Positions 1-8,619 are shown, numbered from the stretch's first letter. The stretch: 64,000 nucleotides of DNA from Stutzerimonas sp. S1 (GCF_025966695.1 NZ_JAOEIY010000003.1:372001-436000); one strand, 5' to 3'. Numbers and translations are program-made. The notes: generated from the letters alone by a model not told the origin.

Positions 1-2
1 AG

Positions 3-2234
3 TCAACGCTGCACGGCCTGCGTGTGGTCAGTCTGGGGTCGGGTATCGCGAGTGCTGCGGCGGGCTTGCAGCTGTACGAAGCGGGTGCCGAGGTGTTTCT
101 GGTCGAACCGCCCGACAACCCGGCTCGGCGCGAGGAAGCGCTGTTCGCCGTGCTCAATCGGGGCAAGCGCAGTGTCACGCTGGATATCAACGTGCCGGAT
201 GGGCAGCAGCGGCTCGAACGGCTGCTGGCCGCGGCCGACGTGCTTATTCACGAATTCACTCCCAAGCAGGCCGCGACGCTGGGGCTCGACGATGCACAGC
301 TGGCGCAGCGATTTCCTGCGTTGATCGTTTCGGCCATTACCGGCTGGCCGAAGAAGCATCCACTGGCTGGGGCAGTGCCACGTGAAACGCTGGTGCTGGC
401 ACGCCTGGGCCTGCTCGACGAACAGCCGGGCCACCGCCCTGGGCCGGTCTTCGTGCGCATGCCCTTTGCCAATTGGCTGGCAAGCTGGCTGTGTGTGGTG
501 GGCGTGATGGCGCGGTTGATCGCGCGTGATCGTGATGGCCGTGGCGGCGCCGCGCACACCAGTCTGGCTCAGGCCGCGCTGGTCCCGATGACCATGCACT
601 GGAGCCGCGCGCAAACACCGACGCCGGTATTCGCCAAGGGGCTGGACAAGCACATTCCGATCCCGCTGCACCAGTGCGCCGACGGCCGCTGGATTCATGT
701 GCATTACTCGCCGGATAAAGCCCCATTGATGGCCAATGCCATGGCAGAACTGGGCGAGGCGGAAGTCGCCCGGCTCAATGCGCAATGGCCGCCGAGCCAC
801 GTGGCGCCGAATTTCGGAGCCAACCGGGCCATCATCGCCACGCGGCCCGCTCATGAGTGGGTCGAGCATTTCTGGCAGCACGATGTTTCGGCGCAGATTG
901 CCGCGCCCTTCGGCGACATCTATTTCGACGAGCAGGCGCGACTGAACGGGTATGTGGTCGAAGTGGAAGACGCCACGCTCGGCAAGACGCTGCAACCGGG
1001 GCCAGCCTGGATGATCACCCCACCGGCACGCATCGGCCGTTCCGCACCTCAGCCCGGCGCGGACAATGACAGCGACTTTAAGGACTCGCCAACGCTGCGT
1101 CTGGTTCCGGGCACTGGGCGTCAGGGCGAGCCGTTGCCTCCTTTGCATGGTCTCAAGGTGCTCGACTTGGGCGCCTATCTGGCTGGGCCGTTCGCCTGCA
1201 TGATGCTGGCCGATCTGGGCGCGGAGGTGATCAAGGTCGAGGTCCCGACCGGCGATGCCATGCGCCGACTGGAGCGCATTTTCAGTGGAACTCAGCGCGG
1301 CAAGCTGGGCGTCGCGCTAAAACTCGGCGATGAGCTGAGTCAACCGGCGGTCGAGGCGCTGGTGCGCTGGGCCGATGTGGTCCATCACAACATGCGCCTG
1401 CCGGCGGCGCGCAAGCTGAAGGTCGATTACGACAGTCTCAAGCGGATCAATCCGCAACTCATTTATTGCCACGTCAGCGCTTACGGACCCACCGGACCAC
1501 GTGCCGATTGGCCCGGCTTCGACCAGTTGATGCAAGCCTCCTGCGGTTGGGAAGTGGAGCAGGGCGGTGCCGGCCAACCGCCGATGTGGCTGCGTTTTGG
1601 CGTTGGTGATTTCTTTGCGGGACTTTCTTCGTTGTACGTTCTGCTGTTGGGGCTTTACCAGCGCGCGCGGACCGGTGAAGGGCAGATGGTGAACGCGTCG
1701 TTGCTTGGCGCGACCTTGCTCACCATGAGCGAAGCGGTGGGCCGTGAGGACGGCAGGGTCACGCCCATCGCGCATCTGGACGCCAGCCAGACCGGCCTTT
1801 GCGACACGCACCGGCTGTATTGCTGCAATGACGGTTGGATCGCCGTGGCGGCGCTGGAGCCCGAAGAAGCGCAGCGTTTCCGTGCGCTGGCCGGAGCGGA
1901 CCCTGAAACGTATTTCGTCGGGCGGACACAGTCCGATGCGCTGTCATCCTTGAGCGCACAAGGCGTGCCCGCCGAAGCCGTTCTCGAGGCGCAGCTCGAC
2001 CCCTTCCTCGACAACCCCGACCACGCCGCGGCTGGCTTGCATACCCACTATCAACATGCGGTGTACGGCGAGCTGCAACAGATTGGCGCGTTCTGGGATT
2101 TCGGTGATCTGCCGTTGTCGCTGGATCGTCCGCCGCCCGCCCTCGGCCAGCACAGCCGCGATGTACTCGGCGGGCTTGGCTTGGAAAACAGCGAACTGGA
2201 ACGTCTGGCCGCGGCCGGTGTGGTTCGGCTGTAA
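3..2234 (+). CDS. Double-domain CaiB/BaiF-type CoA-transferase (5' end outside window)
   Basis: Class III CoA-transferases move CoA between acids and acyl-CoAs. The reading frame is open to the window edge and family sequence (LHGLRV) lies upstream of the first possible GTG at 24, so the N-terminus is cut off. Two CaiB domains are fused in tandem: the first covers about the first 370 visible residues, and the second starts near nt 1144 with LHGLKVLDLG..AGPFA and LADLGAEVIKVE. The second domain keeps the PGFD motif carrying the catalytic Asp of the family. The corresponding stretch of the first domain reads VPRETLVLA and seems to lack it. I infer one active and one structural half. It heads a + strand run with an SDR, an acyl-CoA dehydrogenase and a kinase, so it probably activates the acid that this pathway makes. 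No acyl-CoA ligase is seen in the window. The substrate is unknown. Confidence 0.88.
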   Translation, partial: STLHGLRVVSLGSGIASAAAGLQLYEAGAEVFLVEPPDNPARREEALFAVLNRGKRSVTLDINVPDGQQRLERLLAAADVLIHEFTPKQAATLGLDDAQLAQRFPALIVSAITGWPKKHPLAGAVPRETLVLARLGLLDEQPGHRPGPVFVRMPFANWLASWLCVVGVMARLIARDRDGRGGAAHTSLAQAALVPMTMHWSRAQTPTPVFAKGLDKHIPIPLHQCADGRWIHVHYSPDKAPLMANAMAELGEAEVARLNAQWPPSHVAPNFGANRAIIATRPAHEWVEHFWQHDVSAQIAAPFGDIYFDEQARLNGYVVEVEDATLGKTLQPGPAWMITPPARIGRSAPQPGADNDSDFKDSPTLRLVPGTGRQGEPLPPLHGLKVLDLGAYLAGPFACMMLADLGAEVIKVEVPTGDAMRRLERIFSGTQRGKLGVALKLGDELSQPAVEALVRWADVVHHNMRLPAARKLKVDYDSLKRINPQLIYCHVSAYGPTGPRADWPGFDQLMQASCGWEVEQGGAGQPPMWLRFGVGDFFAGLSSLYVLLLGLYQRARTGEGQMVNASLLGATLLTMSEAVGREDGRVTPIAHLDASQTGLCDTHRLYCCNDGWIAVAALEPEEAQRFRALAGADPETYFVGRTQSDALSSLSAQGVPAEAVLEAQLDPFLDNPDHAAAGLHTHYQHAVYGELQQIGAFWDFGDLPLSLDRPPPALGQHSRDVLGGLGLENSELERLAAAGVVRL

Positions 2235-2333
2235 GCAATTGATGCACAAAGGCGGCCCACTCCGGCTGAAGTCAACGATGAACCCGACCCGATCGTTCGA
2301 TCGCGGGTTGGGTTGAACACACCGGAATAACGC

Positions 2334-3071
2334 ATGAACGAATTGGATTTCAGCGGCAAAACGGTGCTGGTCGTCGGTGGCTCCAGCGGCATCGGTAACG
2401 GTATCGCGCAGAACTTCCGTCAACGCGGCGCCGAGGTGCACGTCTGGGGCACTCGTCCGAGCGCGCAGGATTACGCCGACTCGGCGGATTCGCATCTTGA
2501 AGGGCTGCACTACGCGCAGGTCGATGTCTCCAATGCCAACCTGATCGAGGCGGCGATCGTGCCGTTCACTCGACTCGACGTGCTGGTTCAGGCGCAAGGT
2601 ACGGTGCTGTACGACCGTCAGGAATTTCTCACCGACGGCTTCAAGAAAGTAGTCGATATCAACCTCACCAGCCTGATGGTTTGCGCGCAGAAGTTCTTCG
2701 AACTGTTGAAGGAATCACGAGGCGCAATGCTCATCGTCAGCTCGGCCGCCGCCTTCCATTCGACCCGCGGCAATCCGGCCTACAACGCCTCCAAGACCGG
2801 CGCTTTCGGTTTGACGCGCACGCTCGGCGAGGCTTGGGCGCGTGAGGGAATCCGTGTCAACGGCATCGCGCCGGGCCTGGTGGAAACCAAGCTCACGCGC
2901 ATCACCACGGAACACCCCAAACGTCTCGAAGGTGCGCTTCGTGGTATCCCGCTGGGCCGCCTCGGCACCCCGCAGGACATGGCCAACGTTGCGCTGTTCC
3001 TGGCTTCGCCGCTGGCTGGCTACATGCTGGGTCAGACCCTGTTGGTCGACGGCGGCATGCTGCTCGCTTGA
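2334..3071 (+). CDS. Short-chain dehydrogenase/reductase (SDR)
   Basis: A 245-residue classical SDR, expected to oxidise a hydroxyl or reduce a ketone with NAD(P). Visible motifs are the Rossmann glycine motif GGSSGIG near residue 16, a catalytic Ser in VSSAAAF, and YNASK with the active-site Tyr and Lys. The usual NNAG is replaced by QAQG, which is atypical. The C-terminus LLVDGGM is normal for the family. It lies 99 bp after the CaiB gene and 28 bp before the acyl-CoA dehydrogenase, which fits a beta-oxidation-like operon where it would handle a 3-hydroxyacyl or alicyclic alcohol intermediate. The ribosome-binding site is weak. The function within the pathway is inference. Confidence 0.85.
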   Translation: MNELDFSGKTVLVVGGSSGIGNGIAQNFRQRGAEVHVWGTRPSAQDYADSADSHLEGLHYAQVDVSNANLIEAAIVPFTRLDVLVQAQGTVLYDRQEFLTDGFKKVVDINLTSLMVCAQKFFELLKESRGAMLIVSSAAAFHSTRGNPAYNASKTGAFGLTRTLGEAWAREGIRVNGIAPGLVETKLTRITTEHPKRLEGALRGIPLGRLGTPQDMANVALFLASPLAGYMLGQTLLVDGGMLLA

Positions 3072-3099
3072 GCGCCACTCATATTTTAAGGAGCACGAC

Positions 3100-4401
3100 A
3101 TGGCCTGGGATTTCGAAACCGATCCGGACTTTCAAACGGAACTGGACTGGATCGACCGCTTCGTCCGCGAAGAGGTCGAGCCGCTGGAACATGTACTGGG
3201 CAGCCCCTGGAACATCCACGATGCGCTGTTCAAACAACTGGTGCGTCCACTACAGGCGCAGGTCAAGGCGCGCAAACTCTGGGCCTGTCATCTTGGTCCG
3301 GAGCTGGGCGGGCCGGGATACGGCCAGGTACGCCTGGCCCTGATCAACGAAATTCTCGGCCGCGCACTGTTCGCGCCTATCGTGTTCGGCTGTCACGCGC
3401 CGGATTCGGGCAACGGCGAAATTCTCGCCCACTACGGCAGTGAGGAGCAGAAGCGCAAATACCTCGAACCTTTGCTCGATAACGAGATTGTCTCCTGCTT
3501 CGCCATGACCGAACCCCAGGGCGGGGCCGACCCTAGCGTGTTCACCACCGAGGCCGTACGCGACGGCGATGACTGGCTGATCAGCGGCGAGAAGTGGTTC
3601 GGCTCCAATGCCCGCTATGCGGCGTTCTTCATCGTCATGGCGGTGACCGACAAGAGCGTTTCGGTGCACAAGGGCACCACCATGTTCATCGTGCCGGCGA
3701 ATGCGCCGGGCGTGACCATCGTGCGCAACGTCGGCATAGCGGATGATCCGGAGGCGACGCACGCCTACCTGCGTTTCGACAAGGTGCGGGCATCGTCCGC
3801 CGACCTGCTCGGCAAGCCCGGCGAAGCCTTCGTCGTTGCCCAGGTGCGACTCGGTGGTGGTCGCGTGCATCACGCCATGCGCGTTATCGGGCAAGCGCAA
3901 AGAGCGCTTGATGCATTGTGCGAGCGCGCCCTGTCGCGCACCACCCAAGGCGGCCTGCTGGCCGAAAAACAGATGGTGCAGGAAAAAATCGCCGACTCCT
4001 GGATCGAGCTAGAGCAGTTCCGGTTGCTGGTGATGCGCACCGCCTGGCGCATCGACAAGTACCAGGACTATCTGCGCGTGCGTAAAGACATCGCTGCAGT
4101 AAAGGCAGCCATGCCCAAGGTGCTGCATGACATTGCCGCCCGCGCGCTGCATGTGCATGGCTCGATCGGCGTATCCGAAGAGATGCCGTTCGCCGGGTAC
4201 ATCCTGCGCTCCTTCCAGATGGGGCTGGCGGACGGGCCGACCGAGGTGCACAAGGTGACGGTGGCCAGACAGCTGCTGCGCGACTATCAGCCAAGCGACA
4301 GCCTGTTTCCCAGCTACCATCGCCCGACTGCGACGGCACTGGCGCGTGAAAAATATGCTGAAGCGCTGGCGACGCTGGAACAAAGCGGAGAGCAGCGTTG
4401 A
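3100..4401 (+). CDS. Acyl-CoA dehydrogenase, ACAD10/ACAD11-like
   Basis: A 433-residue FAD acyl-CoA dehydrogenase. The ATG at 3100 is chosen because TAAGGAG lies just upstream, although the frame is open further 5'. Motifs seen are HAPDSGN, HYGSEEQK, SCFAMTEPQGGAD (flavin/substrate region) and DGPTEVHK near the C-terminus, which resembles the ADGPDEVH signature of the ACAD10/11 subfamily rather than short-chain enzymes. Members of that subfamily, such as mammalian ACAD10/11 and LvaC of the Pseudomonas putida levulinate pathway, work with an APH-fold kinase on 4-hydroxyacyl-CoAs. The next gene is such a kinase and overlaps this stop codon, so the two probably form a functional pair. The acyl substrate is unknown. 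Confidence 0.9.
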   Translation: MAWDFETDPDFQTELDWIDRFVREEVEPLEHVLGSPWNIHDALFKQLVRPLQAQVKARKLWACHLGPELGGPGYGQVRLALINEILGRALFAPIVFGCHAPDSGNGEILAHYGSEEQKRKYLEPLLDNEIVSCFAMTEPQGGADPSVFTTEAVRDGDDWLISGEKWFGSNARYAAFFIVMAVTDKSVSVHKGTTMFIVPANAPGVTIVRNVGIADDPEATHAYLRFDKVRASSADLLGKPGEAFVVAQVRLGGGRVHHAMRVIGQAQRALDALCERALSRTTQGGLLAEKQMVQEKIADSWIELEQFRLLVMRTAWRIDKYQDYLRVRKDIAAVKAAMPKVLHDIAARALHVHGSIGVSEEMPFAGYILRSFQMGLADGPTEVHKVTVARQLLRDYQPSDSLFPSYHRPTATALAREKYAEALATLEQSGEQR

Positions 4402-5450
4402 GCGGCGGGGCTGACTGGCATGAGCTGGTCGATCTCGCCCGCTTGGGCGCCTGGATGGATGAGCGGGAGCTCGCGTCCGGGCCGCTGGAAAACGCCGTGC
4501 GACTGACCGGCGGCACCCAGAATCTGTTGCTGCGCTTTCGGCGAGGCGAGCGTGAATTCGTGCTGCGTCGGCCATCGGCGGCGCTACGAGAAGTAGGCGG
4601 CAAGACCATCGCGCGCGAAGCTCGCATGCTAAAAGCGCTGGCGGGCAGTCGGGTGCCGCATGCGGGCTTGGTCGCCGCCTGCGATGACGAGGCCGTTCTG
4701 GGCGCGAAGTTCTACCTGATGGAACCGGTGGATGGCTTCAACCCCAATTCCGCGGCCGGCTTGCCGCTGCCCCACGCCGCCGACCGCGACATGCGTCGGC
4801 GCATGGGGCTGGCCATGGTCGATGCGCTGCTCTGCCTTCATGAGCTGGACTATCGAGCCATCGGCCTCGACGGCTTCGGGCGCCCCGACGGTTTCCATCA
4901 ACGACAAGTCGCGCGCTGGCTGCATCAGCTCGAAAGCGTCGCCGGCTATGCCGGTTGGCCGGGCGCAGACAGTCTTCCCGGACTCGACCGGCTGGCGCGC
5001 TGGCTGAATGACAACTGCCCGCAACGGTTCAGCCCCAGCATCCTGCATGGCGACTATCACCTGTCCAATGTGATGTTCAGCCGCGAGGGGCCGGCGCTCA
5101 GCGCGATCGTCGATTGGGAGCTGGCTACCATTGGCGATCCTCTGCTTGATCTGGCCTGGCTGGTGGTGACATGGCCGGACGCCAGCGGCCATGGCGCCGG
5201 CACGATCGAGGTGCATCCCTGGGACGGCTTTCCCGCAGCGGATGAATTGGTGGCGCGCTACGTGGTGGGCAGCTCCCGAAGCTTCGAAGCCTTTACCTGG
5301 TATCTGGTACTGGCGGCTTTCAAGCTTGGCATATTTCTCGAAGTCAGTTACGCCCGGGCCTGCGCGGGCAAAGTGTCGATAGAACACGGCAGAAAACACC
5401 ATGCCTCGGCGCTACGGCTTTTCGAGAAGGCGTTAGAGCGTATTGGCTAG
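4398..5450 (+). CDS. APH-fold kinase (acyl-CoA-linked, ACAD10/11 N-domain type)
   Basis: A 350-residue aminoglycoside-phosphotransferase-fold protein. The catalytic loop HGDYHLSN (His217, Asp219, Asn224) and metal-binding DWE (near Asp239) are intact, followed by TIGDPLLDLAW, the form seen in proteins paired with ACAD10/11 dehydrogenases. The proposed TTG start overlaps the dehydrogenase stop as TTGA, suggesting translational coupling; the next in-frame ATG is about 20 residues on. An antibiotic-resistance role is unlikely in this setting. By analogy with LvaA and the kinase domains of ACAD10/11, it probably phosphorylates a hydroxyl on an acyl-CoA so that the neighbouring dehydrogenase can eliminate it. 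That reaction is inferred. Confidence 0.85.
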   Translation: MSGGADWHELVDLARLGAWMDERELASGPLENAVRLTGGTQNLLLRFRRGEREFVLRRPSAALREVGGKTIAREARMLKALAGSRVPHAGLVAACDDEAVLGAKFYLMEPVDGFNPNSAAGLPLPHAADRDMRRRMGLAMVDALLCLHELDYRAIGLDGFGRPDGFHQRQVARWLHQLESVAGYAGWPGADSLPGLDRLARWLNDNCPQRFSPSILHGDYHLSNVMFSREGPALSAIVDWELATIGDPLLDLAWLVVTWPDASGHGAGTIEVHPWDGFPAADELVARYVVGSSRSFEAFTWYLVLAAFKLGIFLEVSYARACAGKVSIEHGRKHHASALRLFEKALERIG

Positions 5451-5477
5451 CTGTTCGAGCGAACCGGCCTCGCTGAG

Positions 5478-6158
5478 CTAGCCAGCGTTAACCTTGGGTC
5501 GACTCAACGAGGGTCGATTCGTTGCCAACACGGAGCTAAGCACGAAATCGATCGCGTAGCTGCGCCACGCTTTCAAACCTGCGGGTGTATTGGTGTCAAA
5601 TCCCGTTGCGGTGGAAGTGATGTGGCGACTGGTGAACCAGAGGGTGGTCAGTAACATGGAGGCACCGCAGAACATACGCGCGTCTACGTCAGGCAGAAAA
5701 TCTCCGCTTTTAACGCCGCGTTTGAGGATTCGTTCGATCAGCTCTATAAGCGGTGCAGCTATGGCGCCGAAGCGATTCTGGTTGTGCGTCCCATGCTCAT
5801 GGAGGCGAAAGCTCTCCTGTGCGAGTGATCGCAACTCAGGATCCGCGCCGTATTGATCAAAAAGGTATTCCAGTAGAGCTGTCAGCGCCTGGCGTGGCGG
5901 CAACTGATCAAGGTCCATTGATAGCAGGTCCTTTATAATTTGCGCCGTGCTTTCGTCCAGCACGCTGGTGAACAGAGTCTCCTTATTGCTGAAGTATTGA
6001 TAGATCAATTGGCGCGTGACGCCTGCCGCGCTCGCAATTTCCTCTAGCCTCGCACCAGCGAGGCCCTTTTCCGCAAAGATTCTGCGCGCCTCCGCAAGTA
6101 GACGCTCCAGAGTGGCGCGTTTTCGGGAAAAGGCTTCGGTCTCGCGTGGCGGATGCAT
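5478..6158 (-). CDS. TetR-family regulator (paralogue of the one at 55.4 kb)
   Basis: A 226-residue TetR repressor. The N-terminal helix-turn-helix includes LEEIASAAGVTRQLIYQYFSN, and a ligand-binding domain follows. The frame is open upstream, but ATG at 6158 is preferred because a GAGA sequence precedes it and the upstream extension looks non-coding. It is clearly related along its length to the TetR at 55392-56060: compare GVTRQLIYQYF with GVTKQLIFHYY, and LFDQYGADPELRSLAQE with IFDQYRNDPLLARLAQE. The two could therefore share an operator. It converges with the kinase gene and stands ahead of nothing else in its direction. No copy of the shared palindrome was seen in its own upstream 170 bp. 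Confidence 0.88.
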   Translation of the reverse strand: MHPPRETEAFSRKRATLERLLAEARRIFAEKGLAGARLEEIASAAGVTRQLIYQYFSNKETLFTSVLDESTAQIIKDLLSMDLDQLPPRQALTALLEYLFDQYGADPELRSLAQESFRLHEHGTHNQNRFGAIAAPLIELIERILKRGVKSGDFLPDVDARMFCGASMLLTTLWFTSRHITSTATGFDTNTPAGLKAWRSYAIDFVLSSVLATNRPSLSRPKVNAG

Positions 6159-6329
6159 GGTGTCTCGACATCTTATTGGTAAGCATCTGAGCCTAAGCCA
6201 TCTCGGCCAGGGCAGCCAGGCCAGTGAATGATGCATACCGTTATGATTGAGGTCTGCCTGCCCTCAAAGTGGAATGTAGGCTCGATATCGGAATTTACTT
6301 TGGCTGCGCAGAATCGCATCCCGTGCGTT

Positions 6330-6551
6330 TCAGTCTGTGATCGCCTCCAGCCAAATCGCTTCGGCGGGGCAGGCAGCGGCGCCCTCGCGAGCGCCTTCTT
6401 CCAACTCCGGCGGCACGCGGTCGATGGTTAGATAGACAATGCCGTCATCGTCTAGTTTGTAGATTTCCGGACAGACCGCAGCGCAGAGTCCGTAACCGCA
6501 GCAACGGCTGCGGTCGGCGATTACTTGGTATTGGGTTGTGTGCAGGCTCAT
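6330..6551 (-). CDS. Small [3Fe-4S]-type ferredoxin, P450 partner
   Basis: A 73-residue ferredoxin lying downstream of the P450 on the same strand. ATG at 6551 is chosen because MSLHTTQYQV begins the domain and GGAGAAACACC precedes it. The cluster motif is CCGYGLCAAVCP with a distal ACPAEAI, giving three cluster cysteines. The second position of the usual Cys-x2-Cys/His-x2-Cys-x3-Cys motif is a Tyr. Such ferredoxins usually carry a [3Fe-4S] cluster and reduce a neighbouring bacterial P450, and variants with non-Cys residues at that position are known from mycobacteria. No ferredoxin reductase is encoded in the window, so a reductase elsewhere in the genome would be needed. Confidence 0.9.
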   Translation of the reverse strand: MSLHTTQYQVIADRSRCCGYGLCAAVCPEIYKLDDDGIVYLTIDRVPPELEEGAREGAAACPAEAIWLEAITD

Positions 6552-6713
6552 GGTGTTTCTCCGGCCAGGTTTAATGACAGAGCGGCAGATTGGCGAAAAT
6601 GAGGACGCCCCAGAGGCTTGCTCGTTTCCGTAACGCTGCCCATTTGCTCGGTTCAGGCATGATGTCCTCCCGTAGTGCAGCGATTTCCGGCGGGCGTTAG
6701 ACAACGGTGGAGG

Positions 6714-6731
6714 GGCGGCCTTGCGGCCGCC
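6714..6731. repeat. GC-rich hairpin downstream of the P450 gene
   Basis: GGCGGCC and GGCCGCC are separated by TTGC, forming a seven-pair stem with a four-base loop 25 bp after the P450 stop codon. There is no clear T tract on either strand, so it may slow or stabilise the transcript rather than terminate it. The rest of the 204-bp gap between P450 and ferredoxin shows no gene. Confidence 0.35.
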
Positions 6732-6755
6732 TCGTTTACGTGGCTCGTCACGCGC

Positions 6756-8030
6756 TCAATCCCACAGCACATGGATGTCGCGGGTACCACGCAGCTGTCC
6801 ACCGGAAATTCTGGGTGCTGGCTTGGATGGGTCCAGGCGCATGTTTGGAAACAGATCGAGCATTGCGTTGATCGCGCAGTTCAGCTCCACCTTGGCGACG
6901 AACTGCCCGATACACATATGCGGGCCGAAGCCGAAGCCGAATGACGGCTTTACTTTGCGGTCGATGTCAAACTCGTCCGGGTTCTCGAAGACGTCCTCGT
7001 CGCGGTTGCCGGATATGGTCATGCACTGAACCATGCCGCCTTTCGGCACGATGATCCCGCCAATTTCCACTTCCTTCGAGGTCTGGCGAACCTTGAAGGT
7101 CGAGATAGGCTCGTGGCGGATCCCCTCGTCGATGAGTTTGCCGATGAGGCTGCGGTCGTTGCGTATCCGCTCCACTAGTTCGGGACGTTGCATCAGGTTG
7201 GTCATGATGCAGCTGAACGTGCGAGTGGTGGTTTCCCCAGCTGCCGGGGTCAGCGAGCGGACGAATGTTGTGATCTCATGGTCGTCCAGTGAGCGGCCTT
7301 CGGCTTCGGCGTTGATCAGGCGACTGATCAGGTCTGTCTCTTGGGTGCCTTGGGCTCGCCGTGCAACGACGACCTCCTTGATTCCATCATAAAGGTGCTT
7401 GGCCGCCTGACCAGCCAGTGGGCCGTAGATCTTGGCTTTTTCCGGGTCGATCTGATTGCCCGCCACCATGGCTAACGCCCAAGTAGCGTACGTCTTGTAT
7501 TTTTCCGTGTCGCTGGTTGGAAAGCCCATCAGGGCATACATCACGCGTATCGGGAAATCCAGTGCGAAGTCCATCAGGTTGGCTTGCTTATCCGCCACCA
7601 TCGGTTGCAAATAGTCCTCGCGGATAACCCGGTCGATTTCCGGACGCCACTTGTTGACCGTCTCTGGCATGAACACCGGTTGCAGCAGCGCCCGGGTCCG
7701 GCGGTGCTGCTCGCCATCCATGGCAAGGATGATCAGACCGTCGAAGAACGCGCCTAGCCCTTCGGCGATGAAACCATTGGTGTAGGTTTCGGCGTCGCGC
7801 ATGATGGCCATGATGTCCTTGTGCTTGAACACTGTCACCGTCGCCTTGGCCGCTTTGGCGCCAGCGTTTGTCGGCACCTTCAAATAGGTATCGACGAAAT
7901 CGCCCTTCATCACCGGTTCGTTATGGCGGTACTGGCGGCACAGCGCGTGAATGTCTACATCGGTGCCGAGGTAAGTGTCGCTTACGGCGTGATAGGCCGC
8001 GACGATGTCGAGTTGTTCAAACTGGCTCAT
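6756..8030 (-). CDS. Cytochrome P450
   Basis: A 424-residue soluble bacterial P450 that should hydroxylate a hydrophobic substrate using electrons from the ferredoxin encoded next door. The heme-binding loop FGFGPHMCIG gives thiolate ligand Cys373; the K-helix ExxR is in DEGIRHEP; the I-helix oxygen-activation motif is AAGETTTR, with Ala where many P450s have the first Gly. ATG at 8030 is preferred, with GAAG a few bases upstream; two in-frame ATGs lie 14 and 22 codons further 5'. The gene diverges from an SDR at 8620, and the shared palindrome lies between them. I cannot assign a CYP family or substrate. Confidence 0.93.
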   Translation of the reverse strand: MSQFEQLDIVAAYHAVSDTYLGTDVDIHALCRQYRHNEPVMKGDFVDTYLKVPTNAGAKAAKATVTVFKHKDIMAIMRDAETYTNGFIAEGLGAFFDGLIILAMDGEQHRRTRALLQPVFMPETVNKWRPEIDRVIREDYLQPMVADKQANLMDFALDFPIRVMYALMGFPTSDTEKYKTYATWALAMVAGNQIDPEKAKIYGPLAGQAAKHLYDGIKEVVVARRAQGTQETDLISRLINAEAEGRSLDDHEITTFVRSLTPAAGETTTRTFSCIMTNLMQRPELVERIRNDRSLIGKLIDEGIRHEPISTFKVRQTSKEVEIGGIIVPKGGMVQCMTISGNRDEDVFENPDEFDIDRKVKPSFGFGFGPHMCIGQFVAKVELNCAINAMLDLFPNMRLDPSKPAPRISGGQLRGTRDIHVLWD

Positions 8031-8619
8031 TGGCTTCGATTTCCGATTTGGTTTTGTTGTAGTTGTTCTCATGCCTCGAACAGGCGGCTTGGCCATGTGC
8101 CCGGCATCCAGGCAAGTTGGAGCCGTGTGGCATTCGTTTCCCGAGCGGCGATAACCGAGTCATTCGCGTGTCCGCTTTGGGCGTCTGTTCAGCAGAGCGC
8201 TCACCCTAACAGCGACAGCGATTCCTCGGGCGGGAAGCCGTTTACACGGCGTAAAGTCGTGGTGCCCAAACGCCTCAGGACAAGGGTGCGAATTCTCCTT
8301 GGTCCGCCGTTAGCGCGGCGTTGCGACTTGTCGATCCAAGGCCCCGTTGGGTACGGAGGCTTGGGTTTTCTCCAAGTATTTCGAGCAAGCAGCGCTGGTG
8401 CGCAAAAACTCAATACATGAAAGGTTCTCTACATTCCGTTTGACTTCGGGTTAAACGAAAAACCGTATGTAAATGGCGATACGGCCGCAGCGTCCGATGT
8501 TGCTTACTAAGCTTCTGGATGAACTTCATTCACTCATGCCCGTTGCCGTTGCGCGAAACATGACTTGATCGCCAGGAAGCCGCCTTTATACGAAGGCACA
8601 TTTAGTTTGGAGCACAGGC
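8031..8619. other. 589-bp divergent intergenic region (P450 / SDR)
   Basis: No convincing gene. It contains the shared operator-like palindrome at 8437-8457 and, directly after it, a second inverted repeat CCGTAT-N10-ATACGG at about 8463-8484. A stretch around 8240-8310 looks faintly like the 3' half of a tRNA (GGGTGCGAATTCTCC) but does not fold as one. Promoters for both flanking genes must lie here; I could not place them with confidence. Confidence 0.5.
8437..8457. promoter_or_regulatory. Operator-like palindrome, copy A
   Basis: CGTTTGACT-TCG-GGTTAAACG, a 21-bp inverted repeat matching CGTTTNACCN3GGTNAAACG with one mismatch in the left arm. The same sequence, including the flanking CGAAA on the right, occurs at 11993 and 50909, and the core occurs at 55140. 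It lies between the divergent P450 and SDR genes, so it could control both. A TetR-family protein is the likely reader. Confidence 0.6.

Noticed and set aside
4398-5450. Aminoglycoside resistance gene
   Set aside because: The fold matches, but coupling to an ACAD10/11-type dehydrogenase argues for a catabolic kinase; the same holds for the other two APH-fold genes.
8240-8310. tRNA-like stretch with GGGTGCGAATTCTCC and a possible anticodon-like hairpin
   Set aside because: The T arm would have a nine-base loop, the anticodon stem has mismatches and there is no matching acceptor stem. At best a remnant; not called.
8201-8413. 70-codon minus-strand open frame in the P450/SDR gap
   Set aside because: Arg-rich text of the kind produced by reading structured non-coding DNA, with no ribosome-binding site or family pattern.
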